Shown: positions 47,055-60,432 of the stretch, one piece after another | Numbering within the stretch: position 1 is the first letter of the stretch | Layout: every line of letters begins with the position of its first letter | NCBI RefSeq assembly: GCF_958295425.1 | Contig: NC_081138.1 | Location: 24,223,886-24,287,885 of the forward strand | DNA: 64,000 nt | From: Solea solea | Lineage: Eukaryota > Chordata > Actinopteri > Pleuronectiformes > Soleidae | Direction of reading: 5' to 3' | Program-made: the position numbers and the translations under genes | Notes under the pieces: generated by a model | What the model saw: the letters and a program-made list of their open reading frames with translations, nothing else | The model's database searches: none | What the model was told of the DNA's origin: nothing

Positions 47055-48809
47055 TTCTGCTTCTGTTGGAGCTTTTTCAGTTTTCTTCTGTTATGTATTG
47101 GTCATCTTTGGACCACTACAAGGGACAAATAAATAAAATCTGTCACCAAAAGGTTTCAACATCTCATGGCAAAAATGATGATGTGGTAAATCAACAACAC
47201 TTTTTTTGCCATGAGACCATCTGACACAACAATTTCATTTTAAGTTACAAAAAGAGAGAAAGTAAACTGTTCTCACTGGAAAGCTTATTGGTTGTTTATC
47301 TAGACCAACAGGGGAAAACTGGTAAACTTTATCTTCAAAAGCTTGTGTGTTCCAACTCCCTACTTTCTTTTTTCTTTATAAACTCAAACTATATAAACAA
47401 TGTGGCAATTGGGTCAAGACACTAGAACCATAAAACAACAGCTGATGCAACTGTATGGAGAAAAAAAAAGAAGCAGGATGAATAAAATTAAGTTTTCTAA
47501 AGCAAATGACAACCATTTATTACAACAATAAAACAAAACAAAACAAAAACATTAATTGCAATGTGTTCTGTCTTAAAATATGTCCTAACTAATGATTATT
47601 TACATAATCGAGTAATGTTGATTGGTGTTTGAACCTCTGTAATATTGATGTCGAAGAAAATTATAACACAGTAGTTTTGTTAAATGATTGCCCAACATCA
47701 TGTTCAAGAACACACAGAGATAAGGAGTTTATGTTGATAAACTTAAATTTGTGATGGATAAAAATTAAATGGACCAGAAAATATGCATGACTGTCCTTGA
47801 CAAACACATACATATCCTGTTAAGCTTCAATGCACTGACGATAGAAGAAGAATAAACATACAGTGCTTTGATTTTAAACAAACATCCAGCTGTGTAATTA
47901 AGTCACTGGATAAACAGTTTTCCAGTGAACTTTTTCAACTTTAGGCTGAGGAATGGGATTTTAATTGTCTGATTTGCATCTTAGAATACATTTTTTTTGC
48001 AGCTTATTACTTGACTTAACATTGCCTGCTGTGATAAAGTTAGCAAGATAACGTTAGCTAGCAAAGCTTTACTGCTGTTAAACAAAGTAGCTGGAAGAGA
48101 AGTTAGATGATGCGAAACGTACCGTTATTCGCGTGTAACAAAACAAGAAAAAAACAACCATATTACCCTTTCTGAAGCTCCTACAACAAGTACCTTCACA
48201 GGTTATACTCTTTTATTTATTTACTGTTATTTTTCCTCCGCTTGTTTTCCAGGACACTTCTCATAACTTCAGCTAAGCTAACGCTAGCCAGTTAGCCAGA
48301 GCAGTCCGAACAAAAACATAACATGAGGATGAGGCTGGATATAATAGTGACATCTGTGTTAGTACATTCTGCTGTGAGACAAAGTGACAACGCGCATCAG
48401 CATGCGTTAACGTGTGAGTGACCAGTGGCTGTTAAAACAACTTACTTGTATTTTTTAATTTGTCAGGAGTTTCTCCATTACTTCAGGATGCACTCAGACT
48501 AGGAGAAGTTGAGGATCAGTCAGAAGGAGGAGCCCGAAAGTTGGGTTTGGTCTCCAAAGAGCATCATGGCTGTGTGGAAGCCCATTTCCGCCAACTTGGT
48601 GAGTCATTACAATGAGCATATGTATATGCAGGGGCGTGCACAGGCATTTTGGAAGGGCAGGGTTGAAAATTAAAAGGGTACCAAGAACACACTGGTGGGG
48701 TAGGCATTTCCAAAGTGCAAATGAGGCCAAAGGCTATCCTCACTGATGTTATTGCTATATCACCATGGACTATCATGATATAGTTTTAAGATAATATCAC
48801 CCACTGTTT

Positions 48810-48884
48810 TTTTCCACGTTTCTGGCCCCTCCTTTCCAGACTTGATCATGTGGCCCCCAGGTCATTTGAGTTTGAGACCCCTAC
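48810..48884 (-). mobile_element. hAT-like terminal fragment
   Basis: The minus strand reads GTAGGGGTCTCAAACTCAAA then TGACCTGGGGGCCACATGATCAAG, the same terminus as the element at 23707-24122. The other end is missing. Confidence 0.65.
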
Positions 48885-49814
48885 TCTAAGGACACCCTTT
48901 AGGACACTGTAATGTAGGGGCAGTAGAGAACTTCATAATGTATATATATGCTTTAGGAGGGCACTTGCTCATGTTTTTACCACTCTAGAGGGAACTCTAG
49001 TGGATGTCTTGTGACTCACGGCACTTTAGCGTAGCGTTTTTGTGGATTTACATGGGGGGTGTAAATCCAGGGGGGGTGGATTTACATGATCACAACCTTA
49101 CTGTGAAATCTCAAATAATACATGAATGTAATTACATCTTTTTTTTATATTTTTTTCCCTGGGGATTTAATTACAAACTGTGAGAACACATTCCAAAGTA
49201 ATATAATAACCTTACTAATGCCAGCTGGTGAGAAATCACAACTTACCGTGTTAGTGTGCAGCATGTCTCACCTGTAGCCAGCAGGGGGCAGCATGATTTC
49301 AGGGAAGGTTCTTTTTGGTCCCAGACACTTGTACTATATTTTAACATCTAATGGCTGGCAGTGAATTGTGCTTAAGTTAATGGTCCATGTTGCAGGATTT
49401 AGCAACATGTAATTGTGAAACTGAAAATTGTTACAAGCAGAGCACTCCTCCACTCACCCATGCTCCATTTTCCATGCATGCCAGGGAACTAAGTTGGATT
49501 TTCTTCACAGCAGGAAGCCTGACGTTCTTCTTCGATTGCATTGTAAGCTTCTTTTTCAAAATGTAGTTTGTCCATTAAGGTTGCTGTAGAAACATAGCGG
49601 TGCAAGATGTTGGCCTCCTTAAAGCAAAGCTCTTGCCTAAACCCATAAAAAGCTTACTGTAAGCTTACCAATTTTTATCTTATTTTATTTTATTGTGATT
49701 ATAAACTCACACATATTAATTTTCTGCCAACAAACCCTCCTAAATGTTGCACACTGGGCCTAAAATTCATGGTTAATCTTAGTCTTGATTTTCTGAGCAC
49801 CACCAGAACACGGG

Positions 49815-50045
49815 CCACACGGTCGGAGTAGTGGTTAGTGCTCTTACCTTTGCAGCAAGAAGACCCAGGTTCATGACCCGGTCGAAACAAGACCCTGTAT
49901 GGAGTTTGCACTCTATGTGGCCCTTTGATGGACTGGCAACCTGTCCAGGGTCTACCCCACCTTTTCCCATGTCAGCTGGGATTGGCACAGCACTCCCCCA
50001 TGAACTTCATGTGGAGGATAAAGCAGTAGAAGATAAATGGAAACA
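49815..50045 (+). mobile_element. tRNA-headed SINE, most complete copy in the window
   Basis: A tRNA-like head has box A TAGTGGTTAGTGCTCT and box B-like GGTTCATGACCCGG. It is followed by the body TATGGAGTTTGCACTC, GGACTGGCAACCTGTCCAGG, GTCAGCTGGGATTGGCACAG and CATGTGGAGGATAAAGCAGT. The middle (about 90 bp, CCCGTGTTTGC... in longer copies such as 187-447) is deleted. Confidence 0.85.
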
Positions 50046-52765
50046 CCAGCACTCTTATTTTCCCTTCTGTTTCCTTCTTCTCTGTCAAGTTGAGCTCATG
50101 ACAAATTTCCCTGTGAGGACAGTATGTATCTTTCAATCTAACCACTGAGCCAAAACTGAATGTACAGTCCTGTCAAAATCTGGGGGCCTCAGCAGAACCT
50201 GTCACACTCTCCTTTGTTCTATTACACATCAGATGAGACCAAGGTATTTCCTTTCAAAAAGTAAGTATCAGTGATAAACCGAGCTGCTGTCACAGAGAGC
50301 ATGCAGGTTTCTTATGACTACCACACAACCGGACTGAGATGAGGATATTGATTTCAGTCCCATACACAATGGCAGCTCTCATTATGGAAGTTTTTATCTG
50401 CACAGTGTGACTCAGCCACACTGAGAGCTGCAGAGGCTTGATGGTGGAGCTGGTGAAGTGAAAGGAGAGGCATGTGAATGGGGAGGTAATATGATAACAC
50501 AGAGACAGAGAGGTAAAGAGAGGAGAGTGAGGAGAATATTTCATAACGCCTTTACAGACTGACCCTCTCTGAGTCTGTTATATTTGTGACTGTAAGGAAC
50601 CAAGGACTGGACAAAGGTTATTGTGAACATTGAAGTCACTGTGCGCATGTTATGAGTTTGGAAAGAGAGTGGTGCAGACTGAAACTGTTGGTCAGCAGAG
50701 GGATACAGTTCCCGGGTGGTAATTCTATATTCATGATAGTAGAAGAGGGAGAGACTGAGTCAAGAACATGATGTCTGCAGTGGGAATAAAGGCAGTTTTT
50801 AATGCGCACATTTATTTTAGGATCCTGTGGCTAAAGCTCCCCCCCACACACCTTCTTGGTTATGTCACTGGCAAATTTAAGCTGAAGCCACTAGTGCAAG
50901 TAAAGACATCTTGTTTGTTTTCGGTGAACGTCCACTTTGCCTCGCCGTCCACAGATGCACCTCTGTGTGGTTTCTTTTTCAGAACGTTGAGGACAGAGAC
51001 GGATTGGTGCAGCCGAGAATTGACACACTTCAATTCACAGTTTTTTTTTCTAAATACATGCCACCCTGTTAAAGAAAAATGGTCACACGTACATTACGTG
51101 CAGGGAGCGTGTGACACGTGCATTTTCCAGTATGTGCTTGTTTTGAAATTTTAAAAGTTAAAAGCTCAAGTCATTCGTGCGCCGTCGGAACACAGTGGTT
51201 CTTTTGAGCTGCATGACTTTGGCTGCCTGTCGGCTGAACAGCGCTGCTCTGTGCTGCAGGGACTGGAGTGTTTCTCAAACAACCTCTGCTCACATACTGT
51301 ATATCACTGCATCTATGTATGTAAATATATAGGCGTGTGTGTTGTTGTGAGGTCATTTTGGTTTGTTCGCTAAATTGCAGAGGCCCTTTTTAAGGGGTCA
51401 AGACTTTAATTTATAGATTAGAATGAACCTAATGGAAGAGTAAGGGAGTTTTACATTTAGTTGAGTAAGGGTGTGGGAATAGTTAGGTGTGCCAAATGTT
51501 GACATTTTAAAAAAATGGTGACTTTACCTTCACTACCCCATGATTCCTCGTGGCAGCACTCATCACAGAAAAGAATAACATAAATTGGCTGAAAAAATGT
51601 CAGCAAGATGACAGCAGTATAAAGAATGCAACTCCTCCAAATCCAGCACTTCATCTTTTAAAGGGTATTTTGTATTCTGCACCACAGTTTTGCCATTCAC
51701 CCTGTGTTTGCCACGTCGCAGTCACATTCACACCAGTGCATCAGTTGCATATACTGCACTTTCTTCTATTCTGTCACAGAACATTCACAACATTCTGCTA
51801 CTGTGGCTGTGAGGAGCAATTCAGTGTCTTGTCCAAGGTTGATTCCAAACATTGACTGAACAAGCCACAACAGTTAAAAGTCAGACAAAACCTTGAGTGG
51901 TTAACAAGCTTTTGTAAAGGTGTTCCTCAGGTCACAGACAGAACGTTTTTTTGGCACAAAGTTGTATGAATATAGTCAACCCATGTGTCAAAGTAAAAGT
52001 GAGTCCACATACAGTTTTTGTGGTTTACATGGTGTTTAATAAGTGCAATAGAAAATGGATCGAGACCACAATACAATTAGTAGGACAGATACATGTCCAC
52101 TGCATACATAAATACATAATATACCTGATACATTTTACTTTTATCAGTTAACACCTCATGTCATGTTATTTCTATCCTTGTTCTTATACAGAAATCAACC
52201 AAACGTAGTTCATCCATTTGAATTGTTTCCCTTTGGTTTAAAGTTAGGGTAAGTAACCTCATATTGGCACTATTGGTCAATAATTTTCTCACAACTTTTG
52301 AGTATAATTATATTAAAGAAATCATCATGTGTCAACACAATCACCAGAACAGCACCATGCAGGGGGCCACCACACTTGCCCACTTACTTACTTAAAAACA
52401 AAGAAGGGATTCTGATAATAAATAAAATAAAACACATTTCAGTATAAGCAGAATATTTCAGATATGTTGAGATTTTCGTGGGTCATCCGTTACGTATAAG
52501 ATGCATTTGTTTGTTCAGGCTTATGTGGTGGTATGGGCTCAGTACAGAGAGCCTTGATCCCAAAATATTAGAATTAAACAACCAGGAGATGAGACTCACT
52601 AATCAAATACCCCAGCTTTAATACCAGCGCATCAGTAGAAATCATATTCTGTCTGCAGCATGTCCTTCAGCAGCTGTACAGCTGAGTTTAACTATGGTCA
52701 CCATCAGACATCCATGACCAAATGTCCATCGCTAAATATAAGGCCAGACTTCCTTTGCGTCTTTT

Positions 52766-53527
52766 CTAGAACTCGTACTGGGAAACAAACATTGTGATTT
52801 TGGTGATGTACTTTCCCAGCTGGACACGTTTCTCCACCTCACTCATCTCCACCTCTGCCTCCACAGTTGTTGGGCCTTGTATGGGGCTCACCAGCATTAG
52901 CTGACCTGTCAGACGGTCTGAACGCTGGACTGTGAAATGGCGCCTGGCTAACCTTCCCCCGAGCAGGGAGAAGCGAAGCGTTTCGCCCATTGGACGCAGC
53001 GCTGAGACCCTGAACATGACGCGAGGGGCTGACAGGTTGGACACAAGGGCCATGTAATGGTAGGAGAAGGAATTTGGTGTCTGAGTACACGCCTTGTTGT
53101 CCACAGGACAGGGGTTGCGTTCACAGCGCCTGGACAAAAGACAAACAAGTGAAAACAACTAGTGCATGAGGTAAAGTGTCAGAATGATGGTATTAAATAT
53201 ACCATATACTGCGAGAAATCACCCTGATCTTTGGAAAGTAGAAGAAAATGTAAAAGACTCACATAGGCGACGTCTTGACGTATGTAGCATTAGGGATTTT
53301 GGGGCAGTCCACACTGACACACTGGAAACTGCCATATGTATTAATGCACATGTGGTCCTTAGTGCAGTTGTTTTGTCTGGTCGCACACTCATCAATGTCT
53401 GTGACAAAACCACAACACAGTAAGAGGTTAAGTGTCAGAGGTTCATTTAAACACTCATGTAGGCTGGGATATCTTTGACACTTTTGGAAGAGCATAGTGT
53501 TTTTTGAAGTTAAATGGATATTTCAGA

Positions 53528-53572
<45 letters not shown>

Positions 53573-56500
53573 CCAATTGGTATGCATATATATATATATA
53601 TATATGCATACCAATTCTAATATAATAAACATACATAGTGTGACAAGTCCAATAATAGTATACACAATACTGATAATAATAATAATACACTATCCAAGTG
53701 TCTCCAGGTTTGTATTACGTCGTTAAATGCATTTGAAAGCATTGAAACACTTAAAAAATTAATGGAGAGACTAGTTTACAAAGTTTTCTGGTAAACGCAT
53801 TCTTCAGATAGTGTACATAGATTTTATAAGGTTTGTCTTTCATAAAATCTTTATAAATCCACATGCATCCCCCTGCTTTTTAGCACAGGGAGTTCGCAGA
53901 GTGCAGTCACCTGTATGTCATACACTGACTAAGTGCGCCATACAATCATGCGTAAAATTCTCAAACTATCCTTTTAGGCATTTATATATTTATTTACTTT
54001 CCTAGAAATACTGTCAGGGGTTTACTATAGAATATTGACATTAAAAGTGAAAGAAAAAAGAAAATGTGAGCGAACCTTTACAGCTGCGTCCATCACGGGT
54101 CACATTATATCCGACAGGACAGGAGCAGCGGTAGCCCCCGGGAGTGTTAATACAAGCATGTAAACACAGTCTCCCAGCCTGCTCATTATGGAACAGCTCA
54201 CATTCATCTATATCTAAAATGGGCAGCACAAACATAGTAAGCATCCAATGTGGAAACATAAATGTGTGAATGTGTTTTAGGTGCAGGGCAGGTATTAGTC
54301 GTGCCAGTGCAGGTGTTGCTGTCCCTTCCAGAGATGGTGTATCCTGCCTCGCAGGTGCAGTGGGTCGTCCCCTGCACTATACTGCAACGTGATGGACGGA
54401 CAAAGGGCCCAGTGGTGGCAGCTGGCAAGGTAGCAGCAGCAGAGGTGGCTGCAGAGGTGTTGGTCATGGTAACAAAGACTGAGGAAGGAAGATGGTAAAG
54501 GAGAAAGGTGAAGACAAGAAATAGGAGACAATGCTTTTGTTAGCTCCTGTAATATATTCAGTGCAATAACACAGTCATTAAAGCTCTATATATTGTCATT
54601 ATTTTTTAGTGTAATGTCTTTTAGGCACTCATAGCGCTGCAACAGGGTAGGAAAAATAGGCAACTGATGGAGCAGTGGTCCATAATTGTGTGAGAAGCTC
54701 CTTAAATGTTATGGACAGTTATGTGAAGGAGACCACAATGCATTGTGTTTTCAGACCACTTAATGATGCCACTTGCCTGCTTCTGTTCAATGTAATGTAG
54801 GGGCCCCAAGCTCTCTTTAGCCGGGGCCTCTGACACATGCAGATGCTTATTGTCACCAGGCATCCTTATCCGCAAAGCTTTGAAGCTCTTTAAACTAGCA
54901 TTCAATAGGAATTATTAGACTGAGTGAGTCTACAGTGAGTCATGGTTGCTTATAAAGTGTAAATGAATTCTGTCTCCAAAAAAAAAATGGTTGTTTGAAT
55001 AAAAATGTGAAATAATCAGAGAAAATCCAACTAAAGTGCAGATATTCTCAGTCACTGTTTGCACATCAGCTTCACCAGCCACACAGCCTCTCTGCCGTCA
55101 CTGTCCTGAAGTTGTGGCTGGAATTCAATAAAACCCACTCTGTGGTATGTAACACAAGCTTGTGTGCCAAACTAATCTCCTTCAGAAGAGAATTTGGATA
55201 TTAGACTTTAGAAAAGTTGCTCTGAAGAAATGTTTAAGTTGAGTCACTAAACCTTGAGTCCAATTTGAGCCTTGAGTCCCCATTGTTAGAGTCTGAGTCA
55301 AGTGGATTCCCAACTACCTGAGTCGAATTGCAAGACAATCTTCTGTATGTCTCTGTGAGGAGTTACAGCATTAATACAGCCATACTACCATATCATGTAT
55401 CCATGAACTCTGGTCTATTACAAAAACTGACAAAAAGAGTCTTGACCTTCAAGTTTTGTGTCTAAATTCATTCAAATGCTTGAGTCTGTGTCCAAGTACT
55501 ATTATACTGCTCTGAGGAAGTGTTGGGTGTGAAATAACTATTTTTAATGTGTGTCTCCTACTAGAAATGTATTGCAACTATTTGTGTCTGCAGTCACATG
55601 CTTTCGTCCGTTCAGTTCATCCGGACTAGTTTAGTCCGGTTGAACTGAACCTTGGATTGTTGTACCCCTGGTGCAGCTCTTTTGGATTTGGTGTGAATGC
55701 AGTCCAAGACCTTTAATGTGAACCAAAGAACCAGACTTTGGTCTGCTACAACTGAACTTTGTACAGCCTCAGTGTCCTCAGCCACATCCCCCAGTGAGGA
55801 GATGGGAAACCTGGAAGCAGAACCACTGAGAGACAGAACTGAGAAATGTGCATCTATCCTTTGTGTCTTGCAGATCCAAATTCTCTGATGCCTCATTGTG
55901 GGTAAGTGAGCATCTGGGGTGAAAGGTGCTAGCTGGGTGAGAAGGAAGTGATGGAACTCCCAGACCCAGAGGATGGAGACCATTCACTATGTAAGTCCTC
56001 TGACTCTGTTCCATCTACAGTATTAACTGCTCTCCTCCTGGTTTTCCTACCCACCGGCCTTTGGGACGCTACTCTGGTGGACAGTAAGACAGTGAAGTGA
56101 AACTGTATCAGGTGTGTGTGTAGTCTGGCGACGTAATCCCTACATGTTGGTACAGTGCTCTGACAAGTAGCTCCAGTCCAGCCTTTGGCACAGAGACAAG
56201 AGAACTGGTTCACCTCATCCACACATGTCCCACCGTTCAGGCATGGAGAGGACACACACTCATTGATGTCTGCGGGGGAAGACAGACAGGATAGAAGGGT
56301 TATAATGCTGTTATTTGAACCCTGCACATGCTACCAAGTATTTGTTTGAGGTAAGACAACATGATATGATATCATAGAGAGAGGATGAGGGCTTTTGGAG
56401 TAATTATTTCAAAGGGAGCAAGCTGTCAGTGGATATTGAGGTTGGAATGTCTCACGTCTCAGGATTCAATAAGCGAAGTACATGGAGAGGAAATGTGATC

Positions 56501-59500
56501 ATGGGTCATATATGAACTATAACTCAACATAAAAACGCTGGTTAAGTTGGTAAAGCGATCAGTGGGAAAGATAACACGATGAATGACGGTCAGGGAGAAA
56601 AGGTAAAGAGATTTGGAACCTGTGAGAATCACAGTGAGGCCATTTTCTCACCTCGGCAGGTCGGCTGCTGTCCACTCCATGTCAGGCTTTCCTGACAAAC
56701 CCTGCTCTCTGACCCCACCAGTTCATAGCCAGGGTCACACAGAAAGTGGACCTCGTGGCTCACACTGTGGGACTTGCCAAGTTTCCTTCCATTGCTGGGT
56801 GCGTCCAGTTTTGCGCAGGTACCTGTTGGGAAAGTTGAATTTGTCAAAAGAACACAAAAGGATATTTTAATGTTCTCAAGAAGTTTTCTCACTGTTGGCA
56901 GCTTTTGTTGTCTGCTTCCCTGCGTTGCTCTGCAGTGAGTTTATTTTCTTCTTCAGGTTGCGTAGACTCTGTAAATAGGAGGCTTCATGGGCTGAGAGGA
57001 GCTTCTGGACCTGCTTCAGAGAGCCTTGTATTTCCTGCCTGCTGCGGCAGTCCTGAAACAGAGGGTGAAAGAGACATTGTTTTTTAACATGTCATTATGA
57101 TGACACGTTATTATGATGTTGAAAACTGAATGTGTGTTGTGTACTGTGTGACAAGAGTGTCACTCATGATGTAGTCACAACACAACAACAGCATTCTCCT
57201 GGTAGCTATGTATTTATGTATCCCCAGAGATAGAAATGACAGATGGTGGAACAGCTAAAAAAACCCAAACTCAACCTCATAAGAAGAAAGGAATTCTGTT
57301 GATGGAAGAACACAGAAGGTGAAGACAAAGAGAGACGGAAAAAGAAATAGAAGAAGAGTAAATTTCAGACTGCATGGCATTTGTTTAGTGGAGAGAGCTC
57401 AGCAAGAGTTTTTTGCACTCGTACATAGTGTTTATATATAGATACTGAAATATGCATAGTTTTCTCACTTGAAAACTTGTTTCTGGCTCAATCAAGTTAA
57501 AAATATGCATATGTTGACATGAAAAGGGCTATAAGCCCTAAATATTGATGTATATTGAGCCGTGGTTGTGCTCAGTGGTAGAGTGGGTCATCAGTTCAGG
57601 CTGAGTGCATGATAGGTAGAAAAGGCACTTCATTTTGAAGCTCTATGGATGGGTGTGAATGGGTGAATAGCAAAACTGAGCGGTCATCAAGACCAGAGAA
57701 GCGCCATAAATACGGACCCTTTACAAGATTCATCCGATCTTTACGGTCTTTCTGTGAAAATGAACTTCTACCTCACAGTTTTCTGTGGTAATCAGAATCA
57801 GAAATACTTTATTGATCAGGGAGTACTCTCTGTTATAGCTTTTTGGAAAAGATTTACACTTGTATGTACAGTTTCTTCTTGGTCCATGATTATCAAAAAA
57901 AAAAAATCTGAACATACAAACATACACATTAGATTTTACCTACATCAATCCTCAAGTATATGCTCATATTTAAAAGTCCATTACAGAATGAGGTCTTGGT
58001 TGTTTCAGACATCAGCACCACTGCACTGCACATAACAGGGTTAATGAATGAGTGAGATTTGTAGCTGGTTGTAAACCTTTCACCCATCACTGTACTCTGT
58101 ATTTCTTCTGCAGTTGGTCATCCGTAACCATGTACTACTTTGCACTGGTACACCTTTATTTAAAAATCCATTCTTGGCCTGCTGCCTCCATCTATCCATT
58201 TACATGTCACAGAGGCAGCACAGGCACAACCTGCACTTCCAGCCAGAGCTCTATCACACTCTACATCCCCCTCAGTCTGCACAGAATTAGGTAAAAAGGC
58301 CTTTTCATACTCTGCCCCATCAACCTGGAGTACACCACAGCAGCAGAGCTGAAGGAACATCCGATTTTTGCAAAATGGGTATTTGTTTATTTACATAAAA
58401 CCCCATTTTGCTCTTGTCACTTCATGATTTATTTGTGTCTTATTTAACTGAAACTTGAATCAGATCTTTCTTGAAAATTAAACTTTCCGCTTCAATAAAA
58501 TCACCGGTACAAATAAATATTGCTAGAGAAATTCACTTATCATGCACGGTACAGAGGCTGGGCTGTTACACAGAGAATAAATACATGCAAAGTATTTGCA
58601 GGCAGGAACCTCTCAAAACTGACTCTCTAACTAGGGTATGGACACAAAAACAACTATTATTCAGGTGCAGTTTTAGGTTGTGTGACCCTATGGACGTGTA
58701 GAAAAAAGTATATACTGTAACTGCCATGATTTGTTTTAGCAAAAGTTACCTTTGTTGCATTACGGGTAATCACTTGCTCTTTATGATGTGGTCCAGTTAT
58801 TGGTTTTGGGGTCAGACATAAACATCACCTGTGTAACAACTTGCCTCTCTGTGAACCTAAAGGTGTGGAAGAGGGTCGGGCTGTCAGTGACTTGTTTTCT
58901 ATCCAAGTCCACCCCAAAATGAGTCTCTTCAATTCGACAGAGTCACTCCGTCCCGTCCCCTCAAGCATGTTTTCAGACCACCAATTCCTGTTTTGTACCA
59001 GCAGGAGTTATGTAAGAAGAGTCAATATTTGGACCAAACATGGGGTTTGGAGAGACTTCAGTCAGTCAGGGGCGTGGATGGTGTTTGCAGTGAAATAATC
59101 AAAGGAGTCTTTTTGCCTGCGCTAGGTGATATTTCACATGGCACAGTGGTAACAGGGTGATGTAAGCATAGGTGGTGGGCAGCACAGGAGCTCAGGATTA
59201 CAGCACAGTGCTATTGAATCTAAAGTGCAGACACATATACAACCCTTACAGTGATTATTGAGCAGTTACTGTGGACCGTGGCGATGCGCTGGTCACCAAG
59301 CTAGCTTTTTGTTAGTTTGTCACAATTGCTATATGTATATATTGCATCTATGTGCTTATTTCTCCAGTCTCCCACACAGTGTAGGTGTTAGTTTCCATTG
59401 AATGAAGCCTCCATTCCTTTTGTTACAATCCTCACAAGATAATCCACAGGACCACTGGCAAAGTTCATTTTTTCACAAAATCTCCTAACAAAAATACCAG

Positions 59501-60432
59501 AATGAAGAAAGAAATTGAATAAGAAATATCAAGGTCAAAAAAACTGTTTTTCTTTCCTCCCCTTGCCTGATTGAAGAATAAGGTATTCACACCTCCAAGG
59601 TCCTTCATGTTCAAAGCAGTTAAAATCTTCTCTCAATTTACAAATGAATAAACGTGTCTCTGAACATGTTCTGCCCAAAGAATGACAACATATTCTAACT
59701 GCTTATTGTACATATATGTACACAAATACAATACACTTAATTATTGTATGCTAAATTGTTAGTTCTGGGTATTATAAGGATTATTGCACCGATTAAATTG
59801 GCTGATATGTGTGCGCACATACCACAGTCCCGTCGCTAAAAGAGTCATTCACACAGGAGGTGCAGCTTTGTGCAGTAAAAACACAACACAGGCACATTGA
59901 GGGTATTCATAGAGTAAATCAGTTTGCATGGAAAGTGAGGCCTATCGTGATGCCGAGCAAGGAGGAGGGTATTCACGGTGATCGTGTTTGATCTCTGCAT
60001 AATGCAACTAATGTAACTCATTGATGCATCATTCAACTAAAGAGAGCTGTCTTTGAATGTATTTCATTTCCTTTTTAAAACCTCACATAGAAGCCAAAGT
60101 AGGGCCAAGGTTATCATAATAAAAAATGTCTTTACTATTATTACTATTATTATCATTATTGCCTTTTGAGTGAAAGTTGGAGAGATCTTCATCAGCAGAA
60201 TAAAACAAAACAAAACAAAGAAACCTTTCACACATCAGAGGTAAAATATACATCAATTACACCGATATATAGTAAACTTGTGTTATATTGTTACTGAAGC
60301 AAAAATATAATACAATAATTACTGTTATTGAATTATAATTCGAAGCACACTGCTTGCACCTACCTGTCCAAATGTTGCCTGGAAGGAGCAGAAACACACA
60401 AAGGTGATGACGACTGCAGCCGGAACAAACAT
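52766..60432 (-). CDS. fbln7: Fibulin-7, 8 coding exons
   Basis: Exons in order: 60432-60364, 57052-56893, 56822-56652, 56269-56144, 54478-54305, 54213-54076, 53398-53263 and 53129-52766. Total 1338 nt, 445 residues (human 439). Residues 1-23 are a signal peptide ([18 protein letters not shown]). A heptad-like coiled coil follows ([20 protein letters not shown]), then a sushi/CCP domain ([10 protein letters not shown]...CDPGYELVG...WSGQQPTC). Calcium-binding EGF-like domains open [24 protein letters not shown] and [12 protein letters not shown] Thr/Ala-rich spacer lies between the first two. The C-terminal fibulin module contains [26 protein letters not shown] and [10 protein letters not shown]. 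Fibulin-7 (TM14) is a secreted extracellular-matrix adhesion protein of tooth, cartilage and placenta. The exon at 54305 needs a GC donor (TG|GCACGA) to keep frame; all other introns are GT-AG. The donor at 56144 (CAT|GTAGGG) is inferred from phase. Confidence 0.92.
53530..53605. repeat. Compound (AT)n microsatellite with palindromic spacer
   Basis: Two AT runs (about 53533-53568 and 53588-53604) flank CATACCAATTGGTATGC, itself a palindrome. In an fbln7 intron. Confidence 0.9.
55600..55760. mobile_element. Probable MITE fragment in an fbln7 intron
   Basis: Contains a 16-bp inverted repeat (CAGTTCATCCGGACTA / TAGTCCGGTTGAACTG, 55613-55647). It is followed by GGTGTGAATGCAGTCC and TGTGAACCAAAGAACCAGAC, typical of a fish TIR family. 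The exact ends are unclear. Confidence 0.5.
57556..57722 (+). mobile_element. tRNA-derived SINE, internally deleted
   Basis: CCGTGGTTGTGCTCAGTGGT then AGAGTGGGTC is a tRNA-like box A head. The 3' part (AATGGGTGAATAGC, GAGCGGTCATCAAGACCAGA, AGCGCCATAAATACGGACC) is the same family as 32240-32452. Confidence 0.75.
57785..57850 (+). repeat. Dispersed repeat fragment (AATACTTTATTGATC)
   Basis: AATCAGAATCAGAAATACTT then TATTGATCAGGGAG is a recurrent fish repeat tail; in fbln7 intron 1. Confidence 0.55.

Larger units (their letters stand above)
47055..52765. other. kif7 upstream region and kif7 - fbln7 intergenic
   Basis: 47055-48500 is the kif7 upstream/5' UTR side, with a possible non-coding exon ending near 48452 (minus-strand donor GTAAGT). 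The rest carries a MITE arm (48575-48597), an hAT fragment (48810-48884) and a SINE (49815-50045). 50050-52700 is AT-rich without a recognisable gene; several 60-130-codon open frames there have no family signature. The fbln7 3' UTR occupies the right end. Confidence 0.5.

Noticed and set aside
49830..49890. tRNA gene on the basis of A- and B-box matches
   Set aside because: The flanking sequence matches a dispersed SINE body and no cloverleaf can be completed; it is a SINE head.
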